Of a stretch of DNA of 60,670 nucleotides, positions 19,217-27,105 are shown piece by piece. Position numbers and translations under genes: made by a program. This DNA is from Streptomyces rochei. Lineage in GTDB: Bacteria; Actinomycetota; Actinomycetes; Streptomycetales; Streptomycetaceae. The stretch lies in contig MUMD01000020.1 in NCBI GenBank assembly GCA_002155895.1, positions 1-60,670 of the forward strand, given 5' to 3'. Numbering within the stretch: the first letter of the stretch is position 1; the number at the start of each line of letters is the position of its first letter. The notes under the pieces are model-generated. The model ran no database searches, was not told where the DNA came from, and saw nothing but the letters and a program-made list of their open reading frames with translations.

Positions 19217-19263
19217 AGATTGTTAACAAAAGTGTTGACGTGATGGCTATGGCTTCTTAACGT
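19217..19263 (+). promoter_or_regulatory. Operator plus promoter of the aromatic-acid transporter gene
   Basis: AGATTGTTAACAA at 19217-19229 repeats 13 bases found before the tannase. It lies just upstream of TTGACG (19235-19240) and, after a 17-bp spacer, TAACGT (19258-19263), a good sigma-70-like pair. The leader to the ATG at 19425 is about 155 nt. Confidence 0.65.
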
Positions 19264-19424
19264 CTACGCCACAGCGAGCTCGAGGCTCCCCACGCGGAGT
19301 CCGCAGCTCGGGGGCATGCTCCGTCCGTCCTCCCCCACCGGCCGCGCGAGCCGCACCGGCCCCACCGCCCTTGCAGCCAGGGACCAAGGCCCCGTCCTGA
19401 CGTCCCGCACGAGAGGAAACAACG

Positions 19425-20738
19425 ATGTCCTCCTCCGCCACCTCCCCGCTCGCCCAGGCGACCGGGACGACGGCCCGCCGCAGCCGCACCGTCGTCATCG
19501 CCCTGTGCTGGGCACTCGTCCTCCTCGACGGCATCGACACGTTCATCTACGGCTCCGTGCTTCCGAAGATGCTCGGAGGCCACAGCCTCGGCCTCACCCC
19601 GGACGTCGCGGGCACGATCGGCAGTTACACCAACTTCGGCATGCTGCTCGGCACGATCCTGTCCGGCACGGCCTCGAACTGGATCGGCCGTCGCGTCACC
19701 GTCTTCGCCAGCGTCGTGATCTTCACCCTCGCCACGCTGGGCACCGGCTGGTCCCAGTCCTCGGGCCAGTTCGGCTTCTTCCGCTTCGTGTGCGGCTTCG
19801 GCCTCGGCGCGCTGCTGCCGATCGCGATCTCGTACGGCATGGAGTTCACCTCGCGCGGCCGCCGCGCCCTCGCCACCGGCGTCATCATGACCGCCCACCA
19901 GACCGGCGGCGCCCTGGCCCCGCTGCTCGCCCTCTGGCTGGTCGACGACCACGGCTGGCGCTGGGCCTTCATCGCCTCCGCCCTGCCCGCCCTGATCCTG
20001 CTCCCGGTCGCCTTCAAGCTGCTGCCCGAGTCGCCCACCAACCTGCTCACCCGCGGCCGCCGCGCCGACGCCGAGTTGCTCGCCGCCGCCTACGGCACCG
20101 AACTGGCCGAACCGAAGGCGAGCGGCGGGGACAAGCTGGACGCGCTGAAGAACCTCTTCCGGCACGGCCAGTGGTCCACCACTCTCTGCTTCTGGCTGAC
20201 CTCCTTCGCGGGTCTGCTCCTGGTCTACGGAGTCGGCCAGTGGCTGCCGAAGATCATGGTCGACCTCGGTTACGACACCGGCGACTCGCTGCTCTTCTCG
20301 ACGTTCCTGAACGTCGGCGGCATCTGCGGCATGCTCATCGCCGGCCGGACCGCCGACCGCATCGGCCCGAGCAAGGTCGTCATCGCCTGGTTCGTCCTGA
20401 CCGCCGTCTTCGTCTACCTCATGGGCGTCCAGATGTCGGTCGGCGTCCTCTATGCGGTGGTCTTCTTCGCCGGACTGCTGCTCTTCTCCGGCCAGACCAT
20501 GGTCTACGCGACGGTCGGCACCCACCACAACGACGAGGACCGCCCCACCGCCCTCGGCTGGGTCTCCGGCATGGGCCGCTTCGGCGCCATCTTCGGCCCG
20601 TGGATCGGCGGCGCGCTGATCGCGGCCGGCAACGCCGACATCGGTTTCACCATGTACGCCTGCGCCGCCGTCTTCGGCGCACTGATGATGGCCCTGGCCG
20701 CCCTCACCATCAAGACGCGCTCGGCCACGAGGCACTGA
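19425..20738 (+). CDS. MFS transporter, aromatic acid:H+ symporter (AAHS) type
   Basis: This 437-residue protein starts at ATG 19425 behind GAGAGGAAAC. Twelve hydrophobic segments can be traced. TM1 carries LLDGIDTFIYGSVLPK, which matches the DGxD motif of PcaK/GalT-type AAHS carriers. The TM2-3 loop has SGTASNWIGRRVTV, and RGRRALATGVIMTAHQTGG lies in TM5. The central loop includes LLPESPTNLLTRGR. The family imports 4-hydroxybenzoate, protocatechuate or gallate with protons. It shares its operator with the tannase and GntR sites, so it probably takes up the gallate released outside. Confidence 0.85.
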   Translation: MSSSATSPLAQATGTTARRSRTVVIALCWALVLLDGIDTFIYGSVLPKMLGGHSLGLTPDVAGTIGSYTNFGMLLGTILSGTASNWIGRRVTVFASVVIFTLATLGTGWSQSSGQFGFFRFVCGFGLGALLPIAISYGMEFTSRGRRALATGVIMTAHQTGGALAPLLALWLVDDHGWRWAFIASALPALILLPVAFKLLPESPTNLLTRGRRADAELLAAAYGTELAEPKASGGDKLDALKNLFRHGQWSTTLCFWLTSFAGLLLVYGVGQWLPKIMVDLGYDTGDSLLFSTFLNVGGICGMLIAGRTADRIGPSKVVIAWFVLTAVFVYLMGVQMSVGVLYAVVFFAGLLLFSGQTMVYATVGTHHNDEDRPTALGWVSGMGRFGAIFGPWIGGALIAAGNADIGFTMYACAAVFGALMMALAALTIKTRSATRH

Positions 20739-20829
20739 CGGTCGACAGCCCGAAAGGCCGCCTCCGCGACCGGGATGGCGGCCCCGGGAGGGACGGGCGT
20801 CAGCCGAAGCGTCCACCGGGGCCACCGTC

Positions 20830-21245
20830 GTGGCGAACCGGGCGAGGCCGACGCCCGCATTTCGCATTTCGCCGGGGTCGGCGACTGGGGTGGTCACCTT
20901 CCCTTCGAGGGCGGAGTGCCCGACCTCTGCCGCAACGCTCTGCAGGCGTTCGCGTCCCTCGGCTGCCGCATCGACGAGGCGACCCCGGCCTTCCCGGCCG
21001 AGGACATCTGGCACACCTCCCTCACCTGGCTATGGAGGGCAGATCTGGGCCTGCACGCGTTCTACGCCGACCCCGGCGCCCGGGAGCGGCTGAAGCCCGA
21101 GGCGCTCTGGGAGATCGAGCAGGGCGAGAAGTTCAGCAGGCTGAACGTCTCCCGAGCCGTCACGGTTCGGGACCCTTACCACCGGTCGGTGCTCCGCCTG
21201 TTCGACACCTACGACTACGTCCTCGCGCCGGCCGCCCGCCCGGGA
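20830..21245 (+). pseudogene. Amidase (amidase-signature family) C-terminal fragment
   Basis: The frame from about 20830 reads ISHFAGVGDWGGHLPFEGGV, PDLCRNALQAFASLGCRIDE, then FPAEDIWHTSLTWLW and LFDTYDYVLAPAA. These match the second half of amidase-signature hydrolases (DWGG..P.E..V..LC..AL..F..LGC). The GGSS catalytic core is missing. The similarity ends where a P450 fragment begins, so this is a deletion relic. Confidence 0.55.
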
Positions 21246-21315
21246 CGTCGAACTCGGCGGCAAGCGGATCAAGGAAGGCGACAAGGTCGTCATGTGGTTC
21301 ACCTCCGGCAACCGT
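21240..21315 (+). pseudogene. Cytochrome P450 fragment (about 25 codons)
   Basis: In a frame different from the amidase relic, DVELGGKRIKEGDKVVMWFT followed by SGNRD matches the segment after the ExxR region of bacterial P450s (DVELGG..I..GDKV..W..S.NRDE). Nothing else of the enzyme, including the haem Cys loop, remains. Confidence 0.5.
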
Positions 21316-21319
21316 GACG

Positions 21320-21440
21320 TCGCCGGCCTGCCGGACGGCCTTGGCAATCCAGGCCATCTTCTCGGGCACGTCGTAGTTGCCGGGGTGCGGCTGGTTCCGG
21401 GCGAGTCGCCCTCACCGAGCACCAAGTGCTTCGCCCAAGC
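21320..21440 (-). pseudogene. Internally deleted second tannase copy (C-terminus joined to its upstream region)
   Basis: On the minus strand, NQPHPGNYDVPEKMAWIAK corresponds to NQPHAGNYDVPEAMAWIDR at the end of the intact tannase. Immediately beyond it, bases 21410-21433 (CTCACCGAGCACCAAGTGCT then TCGC) match the sequence just upstream of the intact tannase start (12166-12190). The coding body between these two parts has been lost. This is a clear deletion scar of a tannase paralog. Confidence 0.6.
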
Positions 21441-21499
21441 CCCCGGGACCGAGGCGCGATCTTGGAGCCTGTTCCCGAGCACGCGGCGGATCACAAACC

Positions 21500-21930
21500 C
21501 ACCGCCGAAGGCGCCGACCGTGTTCGTCACCCACGACCAGGCCGAGGTGATGTCCCTGTCCGACCGCATCGCCGTGTTCATGCACGGCCACCTCCAGCAT
21601 GTGGGCACACCGACCGAGACCTACGAGCCCCCCGCCACCCCCGAGGTCGCCGGCTTCATCAGCCGTTGCAACCTCCTGGAGGGGCGCGTCGACTCCACCG
21701 AGGGCGGACCCGTACAGACCGAACTGGGTGAGACTGGTCAACCCTGGAGGGTGGCCAGGGTCTGCTCCGCAGGGTCGTCCGCCACCGTGGGGCCTGCGCT
21801 CGGAACGCATCACGCTCACCGACCGCGCGGACGCCCCGCACGACGGTGCCGTCCATGTGCCACGGGCGAGGATCGAACAGTCTTCTTACACCGGAGCGCG
21901 ATTCGAGTACGAACTCAGCATCGGCGCTCC
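21500..21930 (+). pseudogene. ABC transporter ATP-binding protein fragment (PotA/MalK-like, with TOBE region)
   Basis: One frame reads VFVTHDQAEVMSLSDRIAVF, then HGHLQHVGTPTETYEPPATP, which is the D-loop/H-loop end of a polyamine or sugar ABC ATPase. After a frame change near 21780 the TOBE-like RSERITLTDRADAPHDGAV and YTGARFEYEL follow. Walker A is absent and the frame is broken, so it is not functional. Confidence 0.55.
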
Positions 21931-22004
21931 CCGTACAGGTCTGACCCGAAGCCCAGCCGCGGCCGGTCCCACCGGCTTCGGCCTCACACAACGCCTACCG
22001 GGAC

Positions 22005-22041
22005 CTGACACCCCGCCCCCCCCTACGGCGCGGGGTGTCAG
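22005..22041. terminator. Hairpin downstream of the DUF3500 lipoprotein gene
   Basis: CTGACACCCCGC (22005-22016) pairs with GCGGGGTGTCAG (22030-22041) around a C-rich loop. It lies 35 bp past the stop of the minus-strand lipoprotein gene and would end that transcript. Confidence 0.6.
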
Positions 22042-22075
22042 AAGGGCGGCACGTCACCGTCACGGGCGCCATGTG

Positions 22076-23449
22076 TCAGTGGTCGGTTTCCAGGTGGAGC
22101 TTGAGCAGATCCACACCGTAGTCACCGCCGTTGGGCGTGCGGATGATGGTGTGGATGTGCTGCTGGGTGGGGGTGCCGCCCATGCCCATACCACCCCCGC
22201 CGGGTCCGCCGCTCGGCATACCGGTGGGTTGCCCGCTCGGCATGCCGGACGGCCGGCCGCTGGGGGCACCACCGCCGCCCATCTGAGCGTTCTCTCCGTA
22301 GGCAAGCGGGGACTGGGCGTCGTACTCGATGAGCACGACCGGACTGTGCACCCGGTAGTAGAAGGCAGAGGAGTCCTCGGTCTCGCCGATCCAGAAGAAG
22401 TATGTGTCGTCGAGGTGCTCCTCCACCTCCTTCAGCTTCACCGCGGCGTGGCCGTCGTCCATGTAGCCGACGTAGACGCCGACCAGGTAGAGCAGCTTCT
22501 GGCGCTGGGCGGAGGTGAACTCCTTGGCGGCCAGGCCCTGGTAGGCCAGCTTCAGGTTGTCCTGGCCGGCCCCGGCGACCATGTTCGTACCGCCCTTCTC
22601 GTCGGCGGAGATCGCCTTCTTGCGCTGCGCCGAGGTCAGGGACCGCAGCAGGGCCAGACCGGCCTTGGTCTCCGGCTTGAAGAGGGTGATCTTCTCGCCG
22701 TTGTACGTGGCCGAGGTCGGCTCCGAGCCCATGAAAGTCGGGGACATGACGACCTGGTCACCGAGGACGAAGTAGTTGATGGCCACGTGGTGGCCCTCGT
22801 ACTGGAAGCCCCAGGGCTTGGACGTGGACGGGGTTCCCATGAAGGTGAAGTAGTAGTGCCCCTCGGTCAGCGTCTCCTTCCCACCACCGTTGTAGTCACC
22901 GAGGAAGGCGTTGAGCTTCATGATGTTGCGGGTCTGGGCCAGCCCGTCGGCCGACAGAGCCGCACCGAGCAGGGCGTATCCGAGGTCGCGCTGCTTCTCG
23001 GTCAGGTCGCCCATGCGGGCACCCTCGCGTTCGTAGCCGTCGACGTTGCTCCAGGCCAGCCACTCGTCGTCGTCCACGTCGAACACGGACGCCCGGCGCA
23101 CCTTGGTGCTGAGTCCGTCCAGGAACGCCTGCGCGGCCTGCACCACCGCATCCGTCGAGACGCCGGTGGAGTGGATCGCGAACAGGTCGTCGACGACCTT
23201 TCCATCGGTGGTGACACCCGTGAAGTCGGCGTACTTCACCTCGGTGACGCCGGGGCCCATGCCCCCGGCGCCACCGGACGGCATCCCGCTCTGGGCGCCG
23301 CCGGACGCGGAGCCGCTCGTGTCGGACGCCCCGGCGGAACAGCCGGTCATGGTCGCTACGGCGGCGGCACCGCCGAGCAGCAGGGAACGGTTCATGAACC
23401 AGCGGCGCGTGCGCTCGGTGGCTGGGGTACGGGGGCGGTGTGCGTGCAT
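22076..23449 (-). CDS. DUF3500-family lipoprotein, probable Tat export
   Basis: This 457-residue protein starts at ATG 23449. The N terminus has TRRWFMNRSLLLGG (a Tat-like RRxFM pattern), a hydrophobic stretch and lipobox-like MTGC near residue 37, then a Gly/Ser-rich linker. The body (about 70-390) has DUF3500 features: AFLDGLSTKVRRASVFDVDD, YLLLG-type helices, GHHVAINYFVLGDQVVMSP and THFWIGE-like DTYFFWIGETED. A late low-complexity insert repeats SGxPSGM/PGGGGMG at about 395-430. The biochemical role of DUF3500 is unknown to me. It is the last gene inside the IS110-bounded interval and might bind or process an extracellular substrate. Confidence 0.75.
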   Translation of the reverse strand: MHAHRPRTPATERTRRWFMNRSLLLGGAAAVATMTGCSAGASDTSGSASGGAQSGMPSGGAGGMGPGVTEVKYADFTGVTTDGKVVDDLFAIHSTGVSTDAVVQAAQAFLDGLSTKVRRASVFDVDDDEWLAWSNVDGYEREGARMGDLTEKQRDLGYALLGAALSADGLAQTRNIMKLNAFLGDYNGGGKETLTEGHYYFTFMGTPSTSKPWGFQYEGHHVAINYFVLGDQVVMSPTFMGSEPTSATYNGEKITLFKPETKAGLALLRSLTSAQRKKAISADEKGGTNMVAGAGQDNLKLAYQGLAAKEFTSAQRQKLLYLVGVYVGYMDDGHAAVKLKEVEEHLDDTYFFWIGETEDSSAFYYRVHSPVVLIEYDAQSPLAYGENAQMGGGGAPSGRPSGMPSGQPTGMPSGGPGGGGMGMGGTPTQQHIHTIIRTPNGGDYGVDLLKLHLETDH

Positions 23450-23622
23450 GTACGTGACACTCGCCCAGGACCCTGAGCTTTCCGTGAGGTCTTCCTGTCG
23501 GACGCCTATGAGATCGCGACGGTGACAGCAGTCGACGGCTCCTGCGGCGCGGACCTCGCCCGCTCAGCGCGGTGGCACAGCACGCGCGTCATGAAGCTGC
23601 GGTTCATACACTCCCTCGTGGC

Positions 23623-23700
23623 CTCACGGACGCCCCTATATCGCAGGGGTGCGGGATATCGGTCAGACCCGGTTGAAGACCTCGCGGGCGGCACAACGCT
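23623..23700 (-). repeat. IS110 end repeat, right copy
   Basis: The minus strand encodes KRCAAREVFN followed by a stop, matching the last codons of the transposase relic at 9838 (KRHAAGEVFN). The flank CTCACGGACGCCCCTA is also shared. Only the terminal end of the element survives. It lies between the island and the CDA cluster. Confidence 0.65.
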
Positions 23701-23720
23701 TCCGGTCGTCGGCGCCGACG

Positions 23721-23765
23721 GCCCGGGGGTGGCGGTCCGCAGAGGGAGGACCGCCGCCCCCGGGC
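23721..23765 (-). terminator. Strong hairpin at the end of the trp/DAHP operon
   Basis: Arms GCCCGGGGGTGGCGGTCC (23721-23738) and GGACCGCCGCCCCCGGGC (23748-23765) pair almost perfectly. It lies about 115 bp past the DAHP synthase stop on the minus strand and marks the end of the CDA transcript. Confidence 0.65.
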
Positions 23766-23879
23766 CGGTTCGCCGGGGCCTGCGGGGGATTCAGGCCCCT
23801 GCGTTCCGAGGTTACGCAGACGGCTCCCGCGCCACACCTGGCGTTCGTCAGGCGCGGAACTTACCTTCGACAGTGCGGC

Positions 23880-25310
23880 TCACGCCCCGCTGCGCTGTTG
23901 GCGCAGGAACTCCGCCACCCGGAAGGCGAGTTCGATGGACTGGGCGGCGTTCAGCCGCGGGTCGCAGGCGGTCTCGTAGCGGCTGGCCAGGTGGGTGTCC
24001 AGCACCTCGTCGAGGTCGCCGCCGAGGCATTCGGTGACGTCGTCGCCGGTGAGTTCGAGGTGGATGCCGCCCGGATGCAGCCCTTCCTCGCGGTGCACGG
24101 CGAAGAACTCGGCCACCTCGGTGGTGATGTCGGACAGCCGGCGGGTCTTGTAGCCGCTCTCCGAGACGAAGGTGTTGCCGTGCATGGGGTCGCAGGCCCA
24201 CACCGGGATGTGCCCGGCGTCCCGCACGGCCCGGAGCAGCGGCGGCAGCAGTTCTCCGCCGCGTCCCGCGCCGAGCCGGCTGATCAGGACGAGGCGGCCC
24301 GGGGCGCGGTCCGGGTCGAGCCGCTCGCACAGCTCGCGCAGGTCGGCGGCGCCGGTGGACGGCCCCACCTTGACGCCGACCGGGTTGTCCACCCCGGCCA
24401 ACAGCTCCACGTGCGCCCCGTCGAGCCGGCGGGTGCGGTCGCCGATCCACAGCATGTGCGCACTGGTGTCGAACCAGCCGCGCCGCTTCTCGTCGTACCG
24501 GATGAGTGCCTGTTCGTACTGCGGCAGCAGTGCCTCGTGCGAGGTGTAGAGCTGCACCTGGTGCAGGGCCGCCTGGGAGCGGGTGTCCACGCCGCAGGCG
24601 GCCATGAACCTGAGGGCCCGGGTGATGTCGTCGGCGGCCGTCTCGTACCGCTGCCCGGCGGCGCTGCGCCGGACGAACTCCTGGTTCCAGTCGTGGACCT
24701 GGCCCAGATCGGCGTAGCCGCCCAGGGTCAGCGCGCGCAGCACGTTCAGGGCCGCCGACGCGTGGTGGTACGCGCTCAGCAACCGGCCGGCGTCCGGGCG
24801 GCGGGCCTCGGCGGTGAACTCGGGCCGGTTGACGATGTCGCCGCGGAAGGCGGGCAGTTCGACGCCGCCGACGGTCTCCGTGGGCCGGCTGCGGGGCTTG
24901 CCGAACTGACCGGCGATGCGGCCCACCTTCACCACCGGCAGTCCGGATCCGTAGGTGAGCAGGATGGCCACCTGGAGGATCACCCGCAGCTTGCCGCGCA
25001 CCCCGGCCTCGGTGCAGGAGCCGAAACGTTCCGCGCAGTCGCCCGCCTGGAGCAGGAAACCCTCCCCCGCCGCGACCTGGGCCAGGGAGCGGCGCAGGTC
25101 GAGGATCTCCTCGGGGAGCACCAGCGGCGGGCGCAGCGCGAGGGTGTTCTCCACCCCGCGCAGTTCCTCGGGATCGGGCCAGTCCGGTTGCTGGGCGGCC
25201 GGGCGGCCGCGCCACGAGTCCGGGCTCCACGCGGCCGGTCCACCGCCGCCCGCCGCCCGGGTCCCGTCCGGGACCGCTAGTCGTGTCGTGTGGGTGTCGC
25301 TCGCCGTCAT
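23880..25310 (-). CDS. aroH: Class II 3-deoxy-D-arabino-heptulosonate 7-phosphate (DAHP) synthase
   Basis: This 476-residue protein matches plant-type (class II) DAHP synthases: FLLQAGDCAERFGSC near 90, KVGRIAGQFGKPRS near 135, WDPMHGN-type WACDPMHGNTF near 385 and GGIHLELTGDDVTECLGG near 425. It condenses phosphoenolpyruvate and erythrose 4-phosphate, the entry to the shikimate pathway. Its ATG overlaps the trpC stop (ATGA). Gene order corresponds to S. coelicolor SCO3210, the last gene of the CDA trp operon. A dedicated copy should raise chorismate supply for the Trp and hydroxyphenylglycine residues of the lipopeptide. Confidence 0.9.
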   Translation of the reverse strand: MTASDTHTTRLAVPDGTRAAGGGGPAAWSPDSWRGRPAAQQPDWPDPEELRGVENTLALRPPLVLPEEILDLRRSLAQVAAGEGFLLQAGDCAERFGSCTEAGVRGKLRVILQVAILLTYGSGLPVVKVGRIAGQFGKPRSRPTETVGGVELPAFRGDIVNRPEFTAEARRPDAGRLLSAYHHASAALNVLRALTLGGYADLGQVHDWNQEFVRRSAAGQRYETAADDITRALRFMAACGVDTRSQAALHQVQLYTSHEALLPQYEQALIRYDEKRRGWFDTSAHMLWIGDRTRRLDGAHVELLAGVDNPVGVKVGPSTGAADLRELCERLDPDRAPGRLVLISRLGAGRGGELLPPLLRAVRDAGHIPVWACDPMHGNTFVSESGYKTRRLSDITTEVAEFFAVHREEGLHPGGIHLELTGDDVTECLGGDLDEVLDTHLASRYETACDPRLNAAQSIELAFRVAEFLRQQRSGA

Positions 25311-26083
25311 CCGACCAGTTCCTTGATCGTGGCACCGGGATCCCCGGCCCGCATGAGCAGTTCTCCGACCAGGACCGCGTCCACTCCGGCCCCTTCCAGT
25401 GCGCGGGCGTCCGCCGCGCCGCGGACTCCGCTCTCCCCGACCATGACGCGTCCGGTGCCCACCCGCCCGCGCAGCCGGGCCGACAGTGTCCGGTCGATCG
25501 AGAAGTCCCGCAGGTCGCGGTGGTTGACGCCGATGATGTCGGCGCCCGCCGCGAGGGCCACGTCCACCTCGCGCTCGTCGTGGACCTCGACCAGTGCCGC
25601 CATGCCCCGGGCCCGGGTGTGGGCGAGGAGTTCGGCGAGCCGTTCGGGACTGAGTGCGGCGACGATCAGCAGCAGGGCGTCGGCGCCGAGGGCGCGGGCC
25701 TCCAGGATCTGGTACTCGTCGGTGATGAAGTCCTTGCGCAGTACGGGCAGGTCGCAGGCGGCGCGGGCGACGGCCAGGTGCTCGGGGCTGCCGCCGAAGC
25801 CGGCCTCGTGGGTGAGCACCGACAGGGCGTGGGCGCCGCCTTCCTTGTAGGCGCGGGCCAGTTCGGCGGGCCGGTAGTCGTCGGTGAGCGGCCCCTTGGA
25901 GGGGCTGCGCGGTTTCATCTCCGCTATGACCCCGAGGCCCGGTCCGCGCAGGGCGGCGGCGAAGTCCCGGGCCGGGGGCGCGGCGGCGGCCAGGTCGGCC
26001 AGCTCCGCCTCGGGACGTGCCGCGCGCCGGCGTCGCGTCTGGAGTTCCGCGTCGGCGACGAGGGTGTCGAGGATGCCGCTCAT
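25307..26083 (-). CDS. trpC: Indole-3-glycerol-phosphate synthase
   Basis: This 258-residue TIM-barrel protein starts at ATG 26083. Typical motifs are visible: VIAEMKPRSPSKGPL (residues 52-66) with the catalytic Lys, DLPVLRKDFITDEYQI near 112, LLIVAAL, LVEVHDEREVDVALAAGADI, GVNHRDLRDF and VGESGVRG. It closes the indole ring from carboxyphenylaminodeoxyribulose 5-phosphate. It is coupled to trpD upstream and DAHP synthase downstream by four-base overlaps. This is the CDA-linked trpC2 paralog (SCO3211 position); the primary trp genes would be elsewhere. Confidence 0.92.
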   Translation of the reverse strand: MSGILDTLVADAELQTRRRRAARPEAELADLAAAAPPARDFAAALRGPGLGVIAEMKPRSPSKGPLTDDYRPAELARAYKEGGAHALSVLTHEAGFGGSPEHLAVARAACDLPVLRKDFITDEYQILEARALGADALLLIVAALSPERLAELLAHTRARGMAALVEVHDEREVDVALAAGADIIGVNHRDLRDFSIDRTLSARLRGRVGTGRVMVGESGVRGAADARALEGAGVDAVLVGELLMRAGDPGATIKELVG

Positions 26084-27105
26084 GCCGGCACCTCCACGTC
26101 GGCGCGCCGCCACGAGGCGCGGGTCCAGCGGTCGAGCAGGTCGGCGGCGGCACCGCCGTCCACGGCGGACCCGGCCAGCCGCAGCGCGTCGGGCCAGGTG
26201 CCGGCCAGGTCGGCGACGCGCAGGGCCGCCGCCGCGTTGAGCAGCACGACGTCCCGCCTGGGCCCGCGTTCGCCGGCCAGGACGCGGCGGACGACGGCCG
26301 CGTTGACGGCGCGGTCGCCGCCGGCCAGGTCGCCGGGGCGGGACCTGGCCAGCCCGTACTCGGCGGGTTCGAAGCGGTGGGTGGTGCGGCGGCCGTCGCG
26401 CAACTCGACCATGTGGGCCGGCGCGCCGGTGCTCAGTTCGTCCATGCCGTCCTCGCTGTGGAAGACCAGGGCGCTCCTGACGCCGAGCCGGTCGAGGACC
26501 TCGGTCATCGGTTCCACCAGGTCCCGGCTCGGCACGCCCAGGGTGCGCAGCCGGGCACCCGAGGGGTTGCACAGCGGCCCGAGCAGGTTGAAGACGGTGC
26601 GCGCGCCCAGTTCCCGGCGCGGGCCCGCCGTGTGCCGGAAGGCCGGGTGGAAGACGGGGGCGAACAGGAAGGTGATCCCGGCGCGGTCCAGGCAGGCCGC
26701 GGCCTCCTCGGCGCCGAGGTCGATGCGGATGCCCAGTTCCTCCAGCACGTCGGCGCTGCCGCAGGCGGAGGAGGCGCTGCGGTTGCCGTGCTTGGCGACC
26801 CGCACCCCGCAGGCGGCGGCGACGATCGCGGACGTGGTGGAGATGTTGAAGGTGTTCAGACCGTCGCCACCGGTTCCGCAGGTGTCGAGCAGGTCACCCT
26901 CGCACGGTACGGGCGTGGCGAACTCCTGGGCGGCGCAGGCCATGCCGGTCAGGTCGTCCACGGACGCGCCGCGCACCGTCACGGCCAGCGCGAACCCGGC
27001 GATCTGGGCCGCCGTCGCCTCGCCGCGCATGATCACGCGCATCGCCTCGGCGGCCTCGCTCTCGGTGAGGGGCCGCCGTACGAGCGTTCTCAGTGCCTCA
27101 ATCAT
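26080..27105 (-). CDS. trpD: Anthranilate phosphoribosyltransferase
   Basis: This 341-residue protein starts at ATG 27105. The PRPP-binding DTCGTGGDGLNTFNIST (about residues 73-89) and KHGNRSASSACGSADVLEEL near 108 are intact, as are FLFAPVFHPAF and RTVFNLLGPLCNPSG. It transfers the phosphoribosyl group to anthranilate, the second Trp step. The N-terminal helical part is a little shorter than in enteric TrpD and is not fused to TrpG. It overlaps the trpG end by eight bases. Position as SCO3212 (trpD2). Confidence 0.93.
   Translation of the reverse strand: MIEALRTLVRRPLTESEAAEAMRVIMRGEATAAQIAGFALAVTVRGASVDDLTGMACAAQEFATPVPCEGDLLDTCGTGGDGLNTFNISTTSAIVAAACGVRVAKHGNRSASSACGSADVLEELGIRIDLGAEEAAACLDRAGITFLFAPVFHPAFRHTAGPRRELGARTVFNLLGPLCNPSGARLRTLGVPSRDLVEPMTEVLDRLGVRSALVFHSEDGMDELSTGAPAHMVELRDGRRTTHRFEPAEYGLARSRPGDLAGGDRAVNAAVVRRVLAGERGPRRDVVLLNAAAALRVADLAGTWPDALRLAGSAVDGGAAADLLDRWTRASWRRADVEVPA

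Noticed and set aside
24000..26153. Longer start for the DAHP synthase (757 codons)
   Set aside because: The extra N-terminal part is antisense-like Arg/Gly sequence over trpC and trpD; the ATG at 25310 is coupled to the trpC stop and fits the family length.
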